This document shows positions 33,401 to 45,800 of a stretch of 64,000 nt of DNA, piece by piece. The stretch comes from a virus. The stretch is taken from the IMG/VR virus record IMGVR_UViG_3300021957_003133, positions 1 through 64,000 of that record. One strand, written 5' to 3'. The position numbers and the translations under genes are program-made. Within the stretch, counting starts at the first letter, position 1. Every line of letters begins with the position of its first letter. The notes beneath the pieces were generated by a model. It did not search any database. It was not told where the DNA came from and saw only the letters and a program-made list of their open reading frames with translations.

Positions 33401-33835
33401 ACTTTAGAAAATTATAAAACAGTGTCAGACACAGTGATATACAATCCTGCTAAGTTCAAACCAATCTTTGGCAGTAAAGCAGAAGAATCATTACAAGCAA
33501 CATTTAAAGTAGTAAAAAGTTACGGTGTGGTTGTCAGCGACAATGATGTAAAGACCAGTGTGATCGCGGCTATCAATACTTACTTTGATTTGAATAATTG
33601 GGACTTTGGAGAAACATTTTACTTTAGTGAACTGAGTGCGTATCTACATTCAGTACTAGCACCAAACATAGCTAGTGTAAGTATAGTTCCGAATAGTTCC
33701 ACAGAAACATTTGGTAGTCTACTACAGATAAATGCAGAGTACAACGAAATAATTGTTAGTGCCGCAACAGTAGACAATGTACAAATTATTACAGCTATTA
33801 CAGCCGCACAACTTAACCAAACTGTAACAGCTTAA
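30455..33835 (+). CDS. gp6: Baseplate wedge subunit gp6
   Basis: The 1126-residue protein starts MAITTRQSSLLVAEDWTKLY and contains YYPEDFNDFIESSEFIALID, FLGQSLAFRGDLNARENFID and RDSVLKLARLISYNP, the conserved N-terminal block of gp6 in marine T4-like phages, followed by VRQKAPQQYYTQDRMVTGED (gp6/baseplate-J-type) near residue 410. T4 gp6 has 660 residues; the marine form is larger owing to inserted beta-rich domains in the second half. gp6 forms the inner ring that ties the wedges together around the hub. Confidence 0.93.
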   Translation: MAITTRQSSLLVAEDWTKLYQTFRNADFQSYDYETLRKSMVDYLRLYYPEDFNDFIESSEFIALIDLLSFLGQSLAFRGDLNARENFIDTAQRRDSVLKLARLISYNPKRNIPASGFLKVDSVSTTETVFDSNGLNLAGLVINWTDSANDNWQEQFNAVVNASLNTTQSVGKPSNSQTINNILNEEYQINQVPSLTAVYPFSTAIEGSQTSFEMISPTSAGKTFIYEVAPQPNSSFNLLYRNDNLGNGSNNTGYFTYFKQGDLQSIDITFSESVPNRVYSLNVDNINNSDVWLYKLDANGNFDQLWTAVPSVGATNIIYNTSTDKNIYQVNTRAGDQVDLIFGDGSFATMPQGRFRLYYRTSNGLNYKVSPDEMRGIVIPINYVSKDGRTETINIRASLQYTVTNATARETVEEVRQKAPQQYYTQDRMVTGEDYNILPYTLFSSVLKVKAVNRTSSGISRYLDVIDSTGKYSSTNIFCQDGILYKDETLDTFSFSYVTTNDIYNVITNQLTPILTKKDTLQFFYSNYAQINVSDTFWNKSLDDAGITGYFYDAAGNILQVGHYVSDGKKYIKQSAIVKFSAGSGKYFDAQNTIQTGTPSQSGDKYFIYAEIIEVLADGTNAGEGNLENGSGPITLNQIVPTGAEAVRVFPVFNNTLTTAVTTSMVEYIEAFKDFGLRYDVLTSEWTIITPENMNTGDFSLANAGSTSSLGLDSSWIIRFQTVGQTYSVYYRGLQYVFESVKETNFYFDDQVKIFDTRTGFVIRDQINVLKMNSNPDDASALALDYQWHIYDNVVETDGYSNPNKVLVTYPDANDDGVPDNPELFETLVSPTTLTNQKYVYFQNTFGYDNFVIQTPVSNGLVVSTYDSLVALETAKTLFQTGQLFYVPSTNTFYQLTITGAVYTLSVVTGYTAKVGRQDIYFQYRHSSPNNRRIDPSPNNIVDLYILTKSYATEYLAWLQDTTDTVTEPVAPTPEVLGTDYSTLENYKTVSDTVIYNPAKFKPIFGSKAEESLQATFKVVKSYGVVVSDNDVKTSVIAAINTYFDLNNWDFGETFYFSELSAYLHSVLAPNIASVSIVPNSSTETFGSLLQINAEYNEIIVSAATVDNVQIITAITAAQLNQTVTA

Positions 33836-33864
33836 TTGAATAATATCAAAAAGATGAGAACATA

Positions 33865-36800
33865 ATGGCCGCAAGAAAAAGTATAAATTTACTACCTGGA
33901 GTATTTAGGACTGACGTTAACGAGAAGTTCCTGAATGCCACAGTGGACCAATTAGTCAGTGAGCCGAGCCTCACAGACCTTTATGGTTATATTGGTAGAC
34001 AATTTGCACCAACTTTTAAGAAAGGCGATAGCTACATCACAGAAGAAACAACATTACGCCAAGACTATCAGTTAGAACCAACTACAGTAATAAAAGATAA
34101 CGAAGGTAATACAACATTCTTTGCTAGTTATTTAGATTTTCTTAATAAGGTCAAATACTACGGCGGATATACTGAAGACCAAAGTAGATTGTTTGCTAGT
34201 GAATACTATAGTTTTGACCCACAAGTGTCACTTGACAAGTTTGTAAACTTTGGTCAGTATTACTGGTTACCCAATGGCCCGAGTACGGTACAAGTAAACA
34301 CAACTGGTGTTGAATTAATTAAAGATTATACAGTTAGTCGTAACGATAACCAAAATCAATATGATTTTACTTCATCTGGAGAACAAAATAATACATTGGT
34401 ATTAGCCAGAGGAGGTACATATACGTTCGCAGTAGATCAATCAGCTGGTTTTTGGATACAAACAGAACTAGGTATAGACGGACTAGTTAATGTTACACCA
34501 ACTATCTCTAGTAGAGCTGTATTAGGCGTAGAAAATAATGGTGCTACCAATGGTACCGTGACATTTACTGTGCCGCAATCAGACGCACAAGATAGATTCC
34601 TTTCACAAAATACGATAGCAACAGTTGACTATGCACTACCGTTACCATTCAGTAAAGTACAAAATAGATTACTAAGTGATTTCTTGGTAGAGTATCCACA
34701 GTTTGCTGGACTAGCTGGGCAATTAGATGGTAAGACAGCAGTGTTTGTAGAACAAGACACACTAACTAATGTAGAGAATGCTTGGACAGTAGCATACGAA
34801 AACAGCGGCGAGTCAGTTGAGTTTGATTTTGGTGAAACAGTTCCTCAAGGTAGTAGATATGGAGTATGGCAGATTCAATTGATTACTAGCGGGTCTGACA
34901 AACTTATTAATATATTCCCAACAACAGTTATTCCGTTCGACAATAAAGTTTACATTAAGTCTGGTATAAATTTTGTAAACAAAGAATTTTATAAAGAGTT
35001 CACTGAGTTTCTTGAACCAGTTCCGGTTATCAGCAGTATACTAGATACGTTATACATACAGGATGGTGATAGGGCAGATATCTACGCTAAAATTAAAATT
35101 GTAGACTTTAATAATTTTACCATTGATGTCAACGCAGATATTTTAGGAGAGAATACATATACTAGTCCCAACGGAGTAGAATTTACTTCAGGATTAAAAA
35201 TTAAATTCGACAGTGACGTTACTCCTACAACGTATCAGGAAAAAACATACTATGTAGAAAATGTTGGTGAAGGAATCAGACTTGTCGATGAAACACTATT
35301 AGTAACTCCTGAAACATACAACGACGAAGTAGCTACTAATTATCCAATACAAAGAATAATGCTTACTAAAGCAACAACTGCAGAAATTACTGCAGGTACT
35401 GTAATCACAGTTGGTGATAATTCCATCGAAGTAAACACTGATATAGCTATTGGTGCAACAAAAATAACAACACTTGATTCGATATCCGCAGTTGAAAAAG
35501 GTCAGGTAGTTACAGGTGCTGGAATACAATCAGCCACAGTGGTATATGATGCATTTGCAGATACTATATTCCCAGATTACATCACTATAAAAAGAGACGC
35601 ACTTGATTTAAATGCATGGTCACGTAGTAATCGCTGGGTACACAGTGCAATCATCGAAGCTTCAGCAACTTATAACAACGAGGTATTAGTTCTTTCACAA
35701 GACTTACGTGCTCAGCGTCCGATAGTACAGTTTGAAGGCGACTTGCAGTTATTTAATCACGGTCGTATTGGCAAAAGGCATGTCGACATAGTAGATACTC
35801 AAATCACAGACGCTTTTATAGAACTAGAAGGAAAAGTACTAACAACTGCTTTTGGAGTTACATTGTTTGACGGCATGAGAGTTTTATTTGCTAATGATAA
35901 TGATCCTTTAGTAAGAAATAAAATATATAATCTTAACCTAGTTCAATATGAAGTTGATGCAGAAGGATTTCCAGAAGGCACATTTCATATCAAATTAACA
36001 AAAGCTGATGATGGTGATGGTCAAGAATGGGATTCAGTTGTAGTTGGGCTAGGTGCGTCTAAAGGACATTCTTACTGGTATAACGGAACTGAATGGAAAC
36101 TAGCACAACAAAAAACAGGCACACAACAAGATCCTTTGTTTGATGTTTATGATACTGCAGGCAAAAGTTTAAGTAATCTTGATTACTACCCACGTAGTAG
36201 TTTTGTAGGAACAAAACTATTTGGGTACGACAGGGGAACTACAGGGGTCAATGACAAGATATTAGGATTCCCATTAAACTACAGAAGTTTTAGTAGTCAA
36301 GGCGACATACTCTTTGCTAATTATTTCAACACTGATATATTTAATTATGTGGTTGGATTAGAAACTAAAAAAATTAATGTAAACACCGGTTATCTGCAGA
36401 GCATACAAACTGACAGAACAACCAAACCTAAAAATACCTGGCAAACAGTCAATGAATCTAGTAGACAGTATCAGGTATTCGAGTTCGAATATACGGCCAC
36501 TACTGATAATCCTTTTGCATTAGACATCACTCCTAAACAACAAGATACTCATGGATTTACAGACACTGTACCCTACGTTAAAGTTTATCAAAATCAAAAG
36601 ATATTAAAACAAACACATTGGTCCATTAGTGCTACAAATAGAATAACTGTGTCAGCCACATTGGCTGTAGGTGATATTATAAATGTATTAGTGTACAGTG
36701 AACAGGTCAGTGAACAAGCATACTATCAAGTTCCTTTGAATTTAGATCTAAATGCACAGAACACAGACATAACAACATTAACTCTTGGGCAGGTTAGAAA

Positions 36801-39800
36801 CCATGTTGTGGCCCTGGGACAAAATAGTACAGCCTTAGTAGGTGATATACTTGGAAAATCAAATCTAAGAGATCTTGCAATTAAAGGCCAAGGCGGTAGT
36901 ATACTTCAACACAGTGCACCAATACCTTATGCTGAACTATTCTTAATTGACGAAAAAGCAAACTTCATCGATTCTATACAATTCGCACAAAGAGAGTATG
37001 CAAAATTTAAAAACAAGTTCCTGGAGCTAGCAATATCACTACCTGGGGTTGACTCGGCTGATGCTGTTGCTAGTGTCGACACAATCATAGCACAAATAAA
37101 TCTTAATAAAAATGTTTCAACTCCATGGCATTATAGTGATATGGTTCCAACTGGAACGTTGCGAGAAACTATAACATATAAAGTGTTTGATCCATTGGTA
37201 CTAAGTTACGAAATTACTAGCATATTTTCAAGCACAACATTAAGTAATCAAGCAGTACTAGTATATCTGAACGGAACACAACTAATACTAGGAAGAGACT
37301 ATTCGTTTGATACTACAAGGCCAGCAGTAGATTTTGATTCGAACTATGTGACATTCGCAGTCGATGATATTATTACAATAGTTGAATATGCAAACACCGA
37401 CGGATGTTATATTCCAGAAACTCCGAGTAAAGTAGGAACGTATCCAAAGTTTGAACCTGAACTAATCTTAGATGATACCTATAAAAGTGCAATAACAGTA
37501 ATTAGAGGGCATGATGGCAGTATTACTCCAGCATTTGATGACTATAGAGATAATCTTCTTCTTGAATTAGAAAAACGTATATACAACAATATTAAAATAC
37601 CTGATACAAACACGTACCAGACTGAATTACTAACAGCTTTACCTGGTAAGTTTAGAGATAGCGGTTACACATATTCTGAGGTATGGAACGCAGTGGCAAC
37701 GGGCTTCATGACATGGGTAGGAAAGAACAGAGTTGATTTCTCAACCAACAATACATTTTTAAGTAATGATCCGTTTTCGTGGAACTACTCAAGATTTGTT
37801 GATCGACTAGATCGAGAATACTTACCTGGTAGCTGGCGTGCAATTTATCAGTACTATTATGACACGATATACCCGCATCAGCGTCCATGGGAAATGTTAG
37901 GATTTTCATCGCAACCTGATTGGTGGGAGGACCGTTATGGTGTAGGCCCATATACAGGTGGAAACAAACTGTTATGGGATGATCTAGAAGCTGGTAAAAT
38001 ATATGGCGGACCGCGGTCATTGGTTGACATGGGATCAGGTGTTGGTATAGACACAAATTATGTGCGTCCAGGACTAAGCCAAATTATTCCAGTAGACCAA
38101 AACGGATACTTATTAAGCCCAGAAAAAGTAGTAGCTCTAGCATCAAACTCAACTGATGCCGCAACTAGTTGGTCAATAGGGCAACTAGGACCTACTGAAT
38201 GGGCGTGGAGAAGTAGTAGTGATTATCCGTATGTATTACAGCAAGCTATGGCAGTATTGAAGCCAGCAGTTTACTTTGGTAGATTCATTGATACTTACAA
38301 TATTCGTTACAATACTGATATCAAACAGTACTTAACACTAACTGACAAACATCATGTACAACAGGATGAGATTGTATACAATGGATACATAAACCCATTG
38401 ATCCCAACTGTTATTAATAGAGGTGCTGGTTATCTGAACTGGATAGCTGACTATTTAAGAAGTCACGGAGTAACACCATCAGTTAAAATTAATCCAATGC
38501 TAGAAAACTATAATGTGAAATTAGCATACAAGATGGCAGGTTTCAGTGACAAGAAGTATTTACAGGTCTTAGCAGAACAGAGCTCACCGTCGAGTACAAG
38601 TACTAGTATCATGATTCCAGATGAAAATTATGATCTACTATTGAATAAGTCAGCACCAACTGACAAAATAACGTACTCAGCTGTTATAGTTGAAAAAGCA
38701 ACAAATGGATTTACTGTCAGAGGATATGATTTACATATTCCTTATTTTACTATTATTCCAAGTGTCAGCAACAATAATTCGTATAGTATCAGCGTGCAAG
38801 ATGAGTCAGGAACGATATTCAATGATTATCAAAATGTAAAGCTAACTGTTCCATACGGATATGAATTTAAAACACAACAGCAAGTAGTCGACTTCCTAAT
38901 AGGGTATGAAAGATATCTAAAAGCACAAGGATTTACATTTAATGACAGAGATGGTGATCTCGCAGAAACACGCGACTGGAAATTAAGTGTTAAAGAATTT
39001 TTATTCTGGGCCCAACAAGGATGGAGAGAAGGTAGCATATTAGTTTTAAGTCCTGTTACAAATAGTATAAAAGTAGTTACAGAAAATAACATAGTTGACG
39101 GGATTGAGGATAGCCAATACGGAAGTAAGGTTGTAGATCAAAACTTTAACATAGTAAAAAATACTGGCTATCAGATTACTCGTACTAGCAATAACTTTAG
39201 TGTTACTCTGCAAGATGACAATATGCTAGCATTGGTTCAACTAAGTTTGGTACAGTACGAACATGTACTAGTATTTGATAATACTACAGTATTCAATGAT
39301 GTAATATATCGACCTGAACTAGGTAATAGACAATTTAGATTAAAGTTGATTGGCCAGAAAACTAATCTTTGGGACGGTAGTTTGTATGCTCCAGGATTTG
39401 TTTATAACGACGAACTAGTGCCAGAATGGCAAGTTGGTGTTGATTATCTTAAGGGACAACTAATAGAATTTAAAGATCAATACTACGTAGCTCTAACAAA
39501 TGTTCCAGGAGCAACAGAGTTTAATTTTACAACATGGAAACAAATATCCAAATCAGAAATTAAGTCAGGACTACTTAGTAACTTTTCAACCACCGCGGTT
39601 GAATCACAAAGTTACTACGACAGCTATGGCGAGATCAAAGATAAAGATCAAATGGCATACAGTCACGGATTGATTGGGTATAAACCAAGACAGTATCTAG
39701 ACGACCTAGGATTAACTGAAACAACACAGATTGAATTTTATAAAGGTTATATCGGACAAAAAGGCACAAAGAATGCAATTGATGCATTGTCTAAAGCAGA

Positions 39801-42800
39801 TTTTGATACACTGAGTAGTAAAATTAGTTATTATGAAGAGTGGGCTATACGTACAGGAGAATACGGAGCGATAGCAAGTAATCCTTTTGTTGAAATAGCT
39901 CTTGATGAAAAAGCAATATCAGTTAATCCTGCAACTATAAAATTTGTTGGTACTAATGATGCAAACGACGGAAACGGAGAAACAGTATTTAATCAAAGTC
40001 AACTTTATAAATTCTTGGACGGAGAAGGTGCTAAATTCAACGGCAACATTGCATTAAACAGAGACAGTGCAAGTAATTACGATAACGATATATTAACTGC
40101 TGGTTACGTTAATATAGATGATATAGATGCGACGGTATATGATATTAGTGATTACTCAACACTAAACGTATTAGCTGATGATATAGGAACAGGATATTCA
40201 ATATGGACTGCTAAAGACTTCAATGGTAACTGGAATGTCTATAGAGTATCTGAATCAGATAATCAAGTAACAACATTAACTAATGCTTTGGATGGATATG
40301 TTACTTGGACGTCAAGCGAACAGCACGGTCTCATTAAAGACAACATATTTTTAATACGTGGCTTTGATGATAAATTTGATGGCTTCTATCAAGTATATAG
40401 TGTACCTGATCTTAAGAGAGTTACATGCCAGTATCTTGGCAACAGTGAAAATTTAGATACCTTAAACACAGCCAATGGTCTTGGAATACTGTTTGTGTTA
40501 GATAGTCTAAGATTCCGATTTATGGAAGATGCAAGAATCTTTGGATTAACCAACCCTAAGCAAGGGTGGCGCACAGGTGATAAGATATGGATTGATGAAG
40601 ATGCCGCAACCACAGTAGAACAAGGACAACCGTATGATGTAGCTAGTGGCGGATGGAAAGTATACGAAAAAACTAATCCTTGGAATTACAAAGAAACATT
40701 ATTAAAGTCTAGTTCAGAATATAAAGCTGATGATGGCTTTGGTACAGCAGTTAAACTCAGCTATGACGGATTATTAGCAACAGTAGGAAGTCCTTTTGCA
40801 AACACTACACCTTACTATAGCGGTGGTGTTGAAGAAGTAACCGGAAAAGTTAATGTCTTTAATAAAGACTATGCAGGTAATTTACTGGTAGCCACTTCTT
40901 TAATACCTAAATCTGGTAACGCACAAGTGACTACAAGAGAATATGGTAGCTGTGTTGACCAAGCAGTTGAAAAAGTTGTTGTTGGTGCTCCGGGCAGTTA
41001 CGGGAACATAGGACTAGTTTATCTTTACAATAGACCAGCCGGAACTACAGAGTTTGAAGAGCCACAAATAATATGGAGTAAAGATGTTACGGCTACCGGA
41101 GATAGGTTTGGATCTAGTGTATCACTTAGTGAATATGGTGATTGGCTATATGTAGGTGCTCCAGGCAATGACAGAGTATATGTTTACGGATTAAACACAC
41201 ACGTATCGAAAGAAAAAGATACTGTAGCAATCAACAATCGCAACACTTTAAGACTCAGTGGAAACACAGCAGTGTTCCCAGGAGATTTCATTACATATCC
41301 TGTAACAGGTGCAAACGCCAACGTTATCTCGTCTGGTAACACATTTGTTGGGTCAAGCTGGGGTTCAAATATCGTAGTCAATACTGGAGTTGGATTTGAC
41401 ACCGGAAATGCCAATGCAAATGTAAGTATTAATTCAGTTGACTCGACTCTATATGCGACCAATCTTTACAGTGTATCAAATATTAGTAATATTAGAACAT
41501 CATTTACCCCAACAGTGTCCGGACAAGCTGATTCATTATTGGTTAGGAATTCAAACAGAACGTTTATCCCAGAACTAGATTATACACTTAGTGGAAATGT
41601 AATTACGTTCACTGGTAACTTAGCAGAGGATACTTATGTAATAACACAAGCACCTTACTATGTATTATCGAATACTATTCAAGGTGAAACAGGTAGTTCC
41701 TTTGGTTCTTCTATGGACTCAAGTCTCGATGGTGCCCAACTTGGTGTTGGTGCTCCTAATGCTAACGTTTTTGTAAGCGGCCAATGGATCCAAGGTGCTG
41801 GTGCTGTTTATGTATATGATAGAGTCATTGAAGCATTTAAGACTACAGGATCAATAACGTATACAACAACAGGAACTATTGATTTGGTACACAAAGTACA
41901 AATTGACGGAGTCACTGTTGAAGACTATGTTCCACCTACCATTGGCGGAACCACATTAACATTTATTAATCCTCCTCCTATAGGCAAAGTTGTTTACATT
42001 GAAACAAACGAATTTAATTTACTAGAAGAGTTAACTGGTATTGACAGCTTAGAAGGTGGAAATACAGCAATACAACAAGGTGCGGCATTTGGTACTGACT
42101 TAACTATTTGTTCAAACAACTGTGCGATTTATGTAGGTGCTCCGTATTATGATAACGGAACAGCATACAACACAGGAGCAGTTTGGAAATTCCACAACAG
42201 AGGTAGACTGTACGGAACTAACACAGGTGATATAAAAAATCCAACATTTACACCAGGCGACACTATACGCTTAGATAACTTTGAAATAACAGTTACAGGA
42301 ACAACACTAGACAGTTTAGTTAACGATATTAATTCAGCCGCGATTGTTGGGCTAGTAGCTAGTAACGAAAATGGATATCTTAAATTAGATACAGATTCGA
42401 CTGTAGCCAAAAACTTATTAAGGATACTGTCAGGAAGTGATAACGGTGTGTTACTGGATGCTGGTATTAAAGTATTTGCATTTATGCAAATCATAGTAAG
42501 TCCATATAATACCCAAGGTGAATACTTTGGTAACAAAGTAGTGCTGGCACAAAATGCTTACATGTTAGTGATTGGTAGTGAACGTGGTACTACTAAGAGT
42601 CCACTTACAATAGATACTGATACATTAACATTAGATGATGATAGTACAATCTTTACAGATGATATCGTTGGTAGTGGTAGTACTTACGTTTATGAATTAT
42701 ATGATGATCCTAGAGACGAAGTAGAAAATCCAGGGAGATATGCATTTGCTCAGCAATTGATAGTTCCAGATCTAGATGGTAATGTGCAAACTCCATCAGA

Positions 42801-45800
42801 TAGATTAAATTCGGGTGATAGATTTGGTGCCGCCATAGATGTTATGGGCGGAGAGATTATAGTGTCTGCTCCAGGAGACGACACACAAGGACTAGATACA
42901 GGCAGTGTTTACATATTCTCTGATCCAGAAATGACAAGAGGCTGGAATTTAATTAGATATCAACAACCTAGAGTTGATGTTGACACCGTTAATAGAATAT
43001 TCTTATACAGTAAACTAACTGATACTATATTAACTAATTTAGAATTTATTGATCCAGCAAAAGGTAAAATATTAGGTGTAGCAGATCAAGAAATTAGCTT
43101 TAAGACAGAATATGACCCTGCTGTTTATAATCGCGGAGAAAATGCTAACTCGGCCTTTAATTGGAACGAAGCACAAGTAAATCAAGTTTGGTGGAACTTA
43201 GAACAAGTACGCTTTATTGATTATGAACAAGGAAGTTTAGAATATCGTAGTATTAACTGGGGTAGATTATTCCCAGGAAGTATAGTAGAAATATGCGAGT
43301 GGGTAGAGAGTCCAGTATTACCTAGTGCATATGTTACTGCTGGTTATGATGGTGTACCTAAATATGCTGACGATAGTAACTATGTTGAGATATCTAAAGT
43401 TAACCCTACAACAAACATTATCGAAAGTGTCTATTACTTCTGGGTCACTGGTAAAACTAGTATAACAGGTATCGACGAAACTAGAAATTTAAGTATACAA
43501 ACAATATCAGATTACATAACAAATCCTAAATCACAAGGCATTGGTTATTCAGCAATTATACAAAACAATAGTATTATAGTTTATAATGTGTCTGAATATC
43601 TGTCAGCTTCAAATACTATATTACATCTTGATTATGACATACTAAAGAATTCAAGTCTTATACATTCTGAATACGAATTGATACAAGAAGGGAATCCAGT
43701 TGATTTAATACCAAACAAAATTGTTAATAAAATGATAGACAGTCTTGCAGGTATAGATGCTGATGGAAGATCAGTACCTGATCCTACACTAAGCCCAGCT
43801 GATAGATACGGTATTGATGTTCGCCCAAGACAAACAATATTCATTGATAGATTAAAAGCAATGAGTGATTTAATTACTCATGTTAATGCTATACTAATTT
43901 CCAAACCTATAGCAAGACAGTATGATTTAACTAATATGCTTAGTCAAGAGGCCGAACCTAATATTAAATTAAATGAATATGATCTTGCTATCGAAACTGA
44001 AATAGAGTTACCATATATAAACACAGATATCTTATCAACCGGGTATAAAGTTTTAGTAAAACAAAATACAGCAGAGGATAACTTATGGACTTTATACGAG
44101 CTTACAAGTAATAAGTCTTGGAAATTACTGAGAATACAAAGTTATAAAACTAGTCTGTATTGGTCGTATGTTGATTGGTATGCTGAAGGTTATGACAGTA
44201 ATGAAGTCATTGAGTATGTGGTTGATACTTTGCCTGATGCACTAAAATTATCAGCAAGCGTTGGTGACGAAATTAAGGTTAAAGTAACAACAAGCACAGG
44301 TGGCGGTTGGAACCTGCTTACTGTAACTAGTACAGGTAGTTATGAAGTTGTTGGTATTGAAAACGGAACAATACAATTAAATGAAAGTTTAGGTGACTTT
44401 GCTGATAATGAAATTGGTTACAGTAACCAAGGATATGATGATGGACGACTTGACCAAAGTCCAAATATTGAAACAAGATATATTATAAATGCATTAAGGA
44501 ATGATATATTCATTGGAGAGTTACAAGGACAATTTAATGAACTATTCTTTGTAATGGTTAACTACCTATTCACTGAACAACTAAGTGTAGATTGGATATT
44601 CAAATCTAGTTTCATTAGTGTAACACAATATCTTCGAACACTAGGACAACCAGCTAACTACGTTAAAGATAATTTAACTTATTATGAAAATTATATAGAA
44701 GAAGTAAAACCATATAGAACTAAAATACGAGAATATTTAACAAACTATACTAGCGATGATCCGTTTGGTGGTGACATAACTGATTTTGATCTTGCACCTT
44801 ATTATGATCAAGATCTAGAAACTTTCCGATCACCAAACGGAGAGCACATTACCAAAGATACTCAATTATGGAGTACAGGCTATCTTCCTAACAATGGCGG
44901 GCTAGTTAATATTGATTATCCAAACTGGTATAATAATAGAACATTTGTTGTTGATAGTATAATCGTAAGCAATGTGGGCAGTGGATACACTAGTGCACCT
45001 ACAGTAACCGTATCAGGCGGCGGAAGTAATATACAAGCAACTGCTACAGCGACTATAAATGGAGATACTGGTAGTGTAACTGCAATAACTGTAGTGACTG
45101 AAGGGCAAGACTACACGTCAACTCCGACAGTAACAATTAACGGAACAACTGTTAGTAATGTTACTGTGATTGGTGGTAATGCAAATATACAATCAAATAC
45201 ATATACTGTTAATTCAACTGTTGGATTGTTTGTTGGCATGGCCGCTAATGTAGCGTTTGCCGCAAATACTATTATAGAAAATATTGATCGTGGTAATTTA
45301 GAAATTACTATGACTACAGCTAATACTAGTGCATTTACTAACACAGCAATTAGCTTTGGATTTACTACGTCAACAGAGCAAGGAATACTAGCAACAGCTT
45401 ATCCTGTATTAAAAAATAATAAAATAAGAACTTTTGACAGTACATTAAAGTTTGATAGAATCACATATAGTACAGAAGTTCAACCATGGCAAGCAAACAC
45501 ATTCTTCCAAGCTAATACTATTGTTAGTTTTGGAAATGTTGGCTACCAGGTAACAGCAAATGTAACCACTGGTAATACATTTGTGCTTGACAACTATACA
45601 GTTTATCCAGCGGCTGATTTTAAAAATGCTAACGATCGTATCATGGCATACTATAGTCCACAGTCGGATATGGAGGCAAAAGATCTAAATCAACTTATCC
45701 CAGGAATTGAATATCCTGGAGTGCAAGTACAAGGATTAAACTTTAACCAACAACCAGGTATAGGTGGAGACATTGTAGCTAACATTACGTTTAGTGGTAG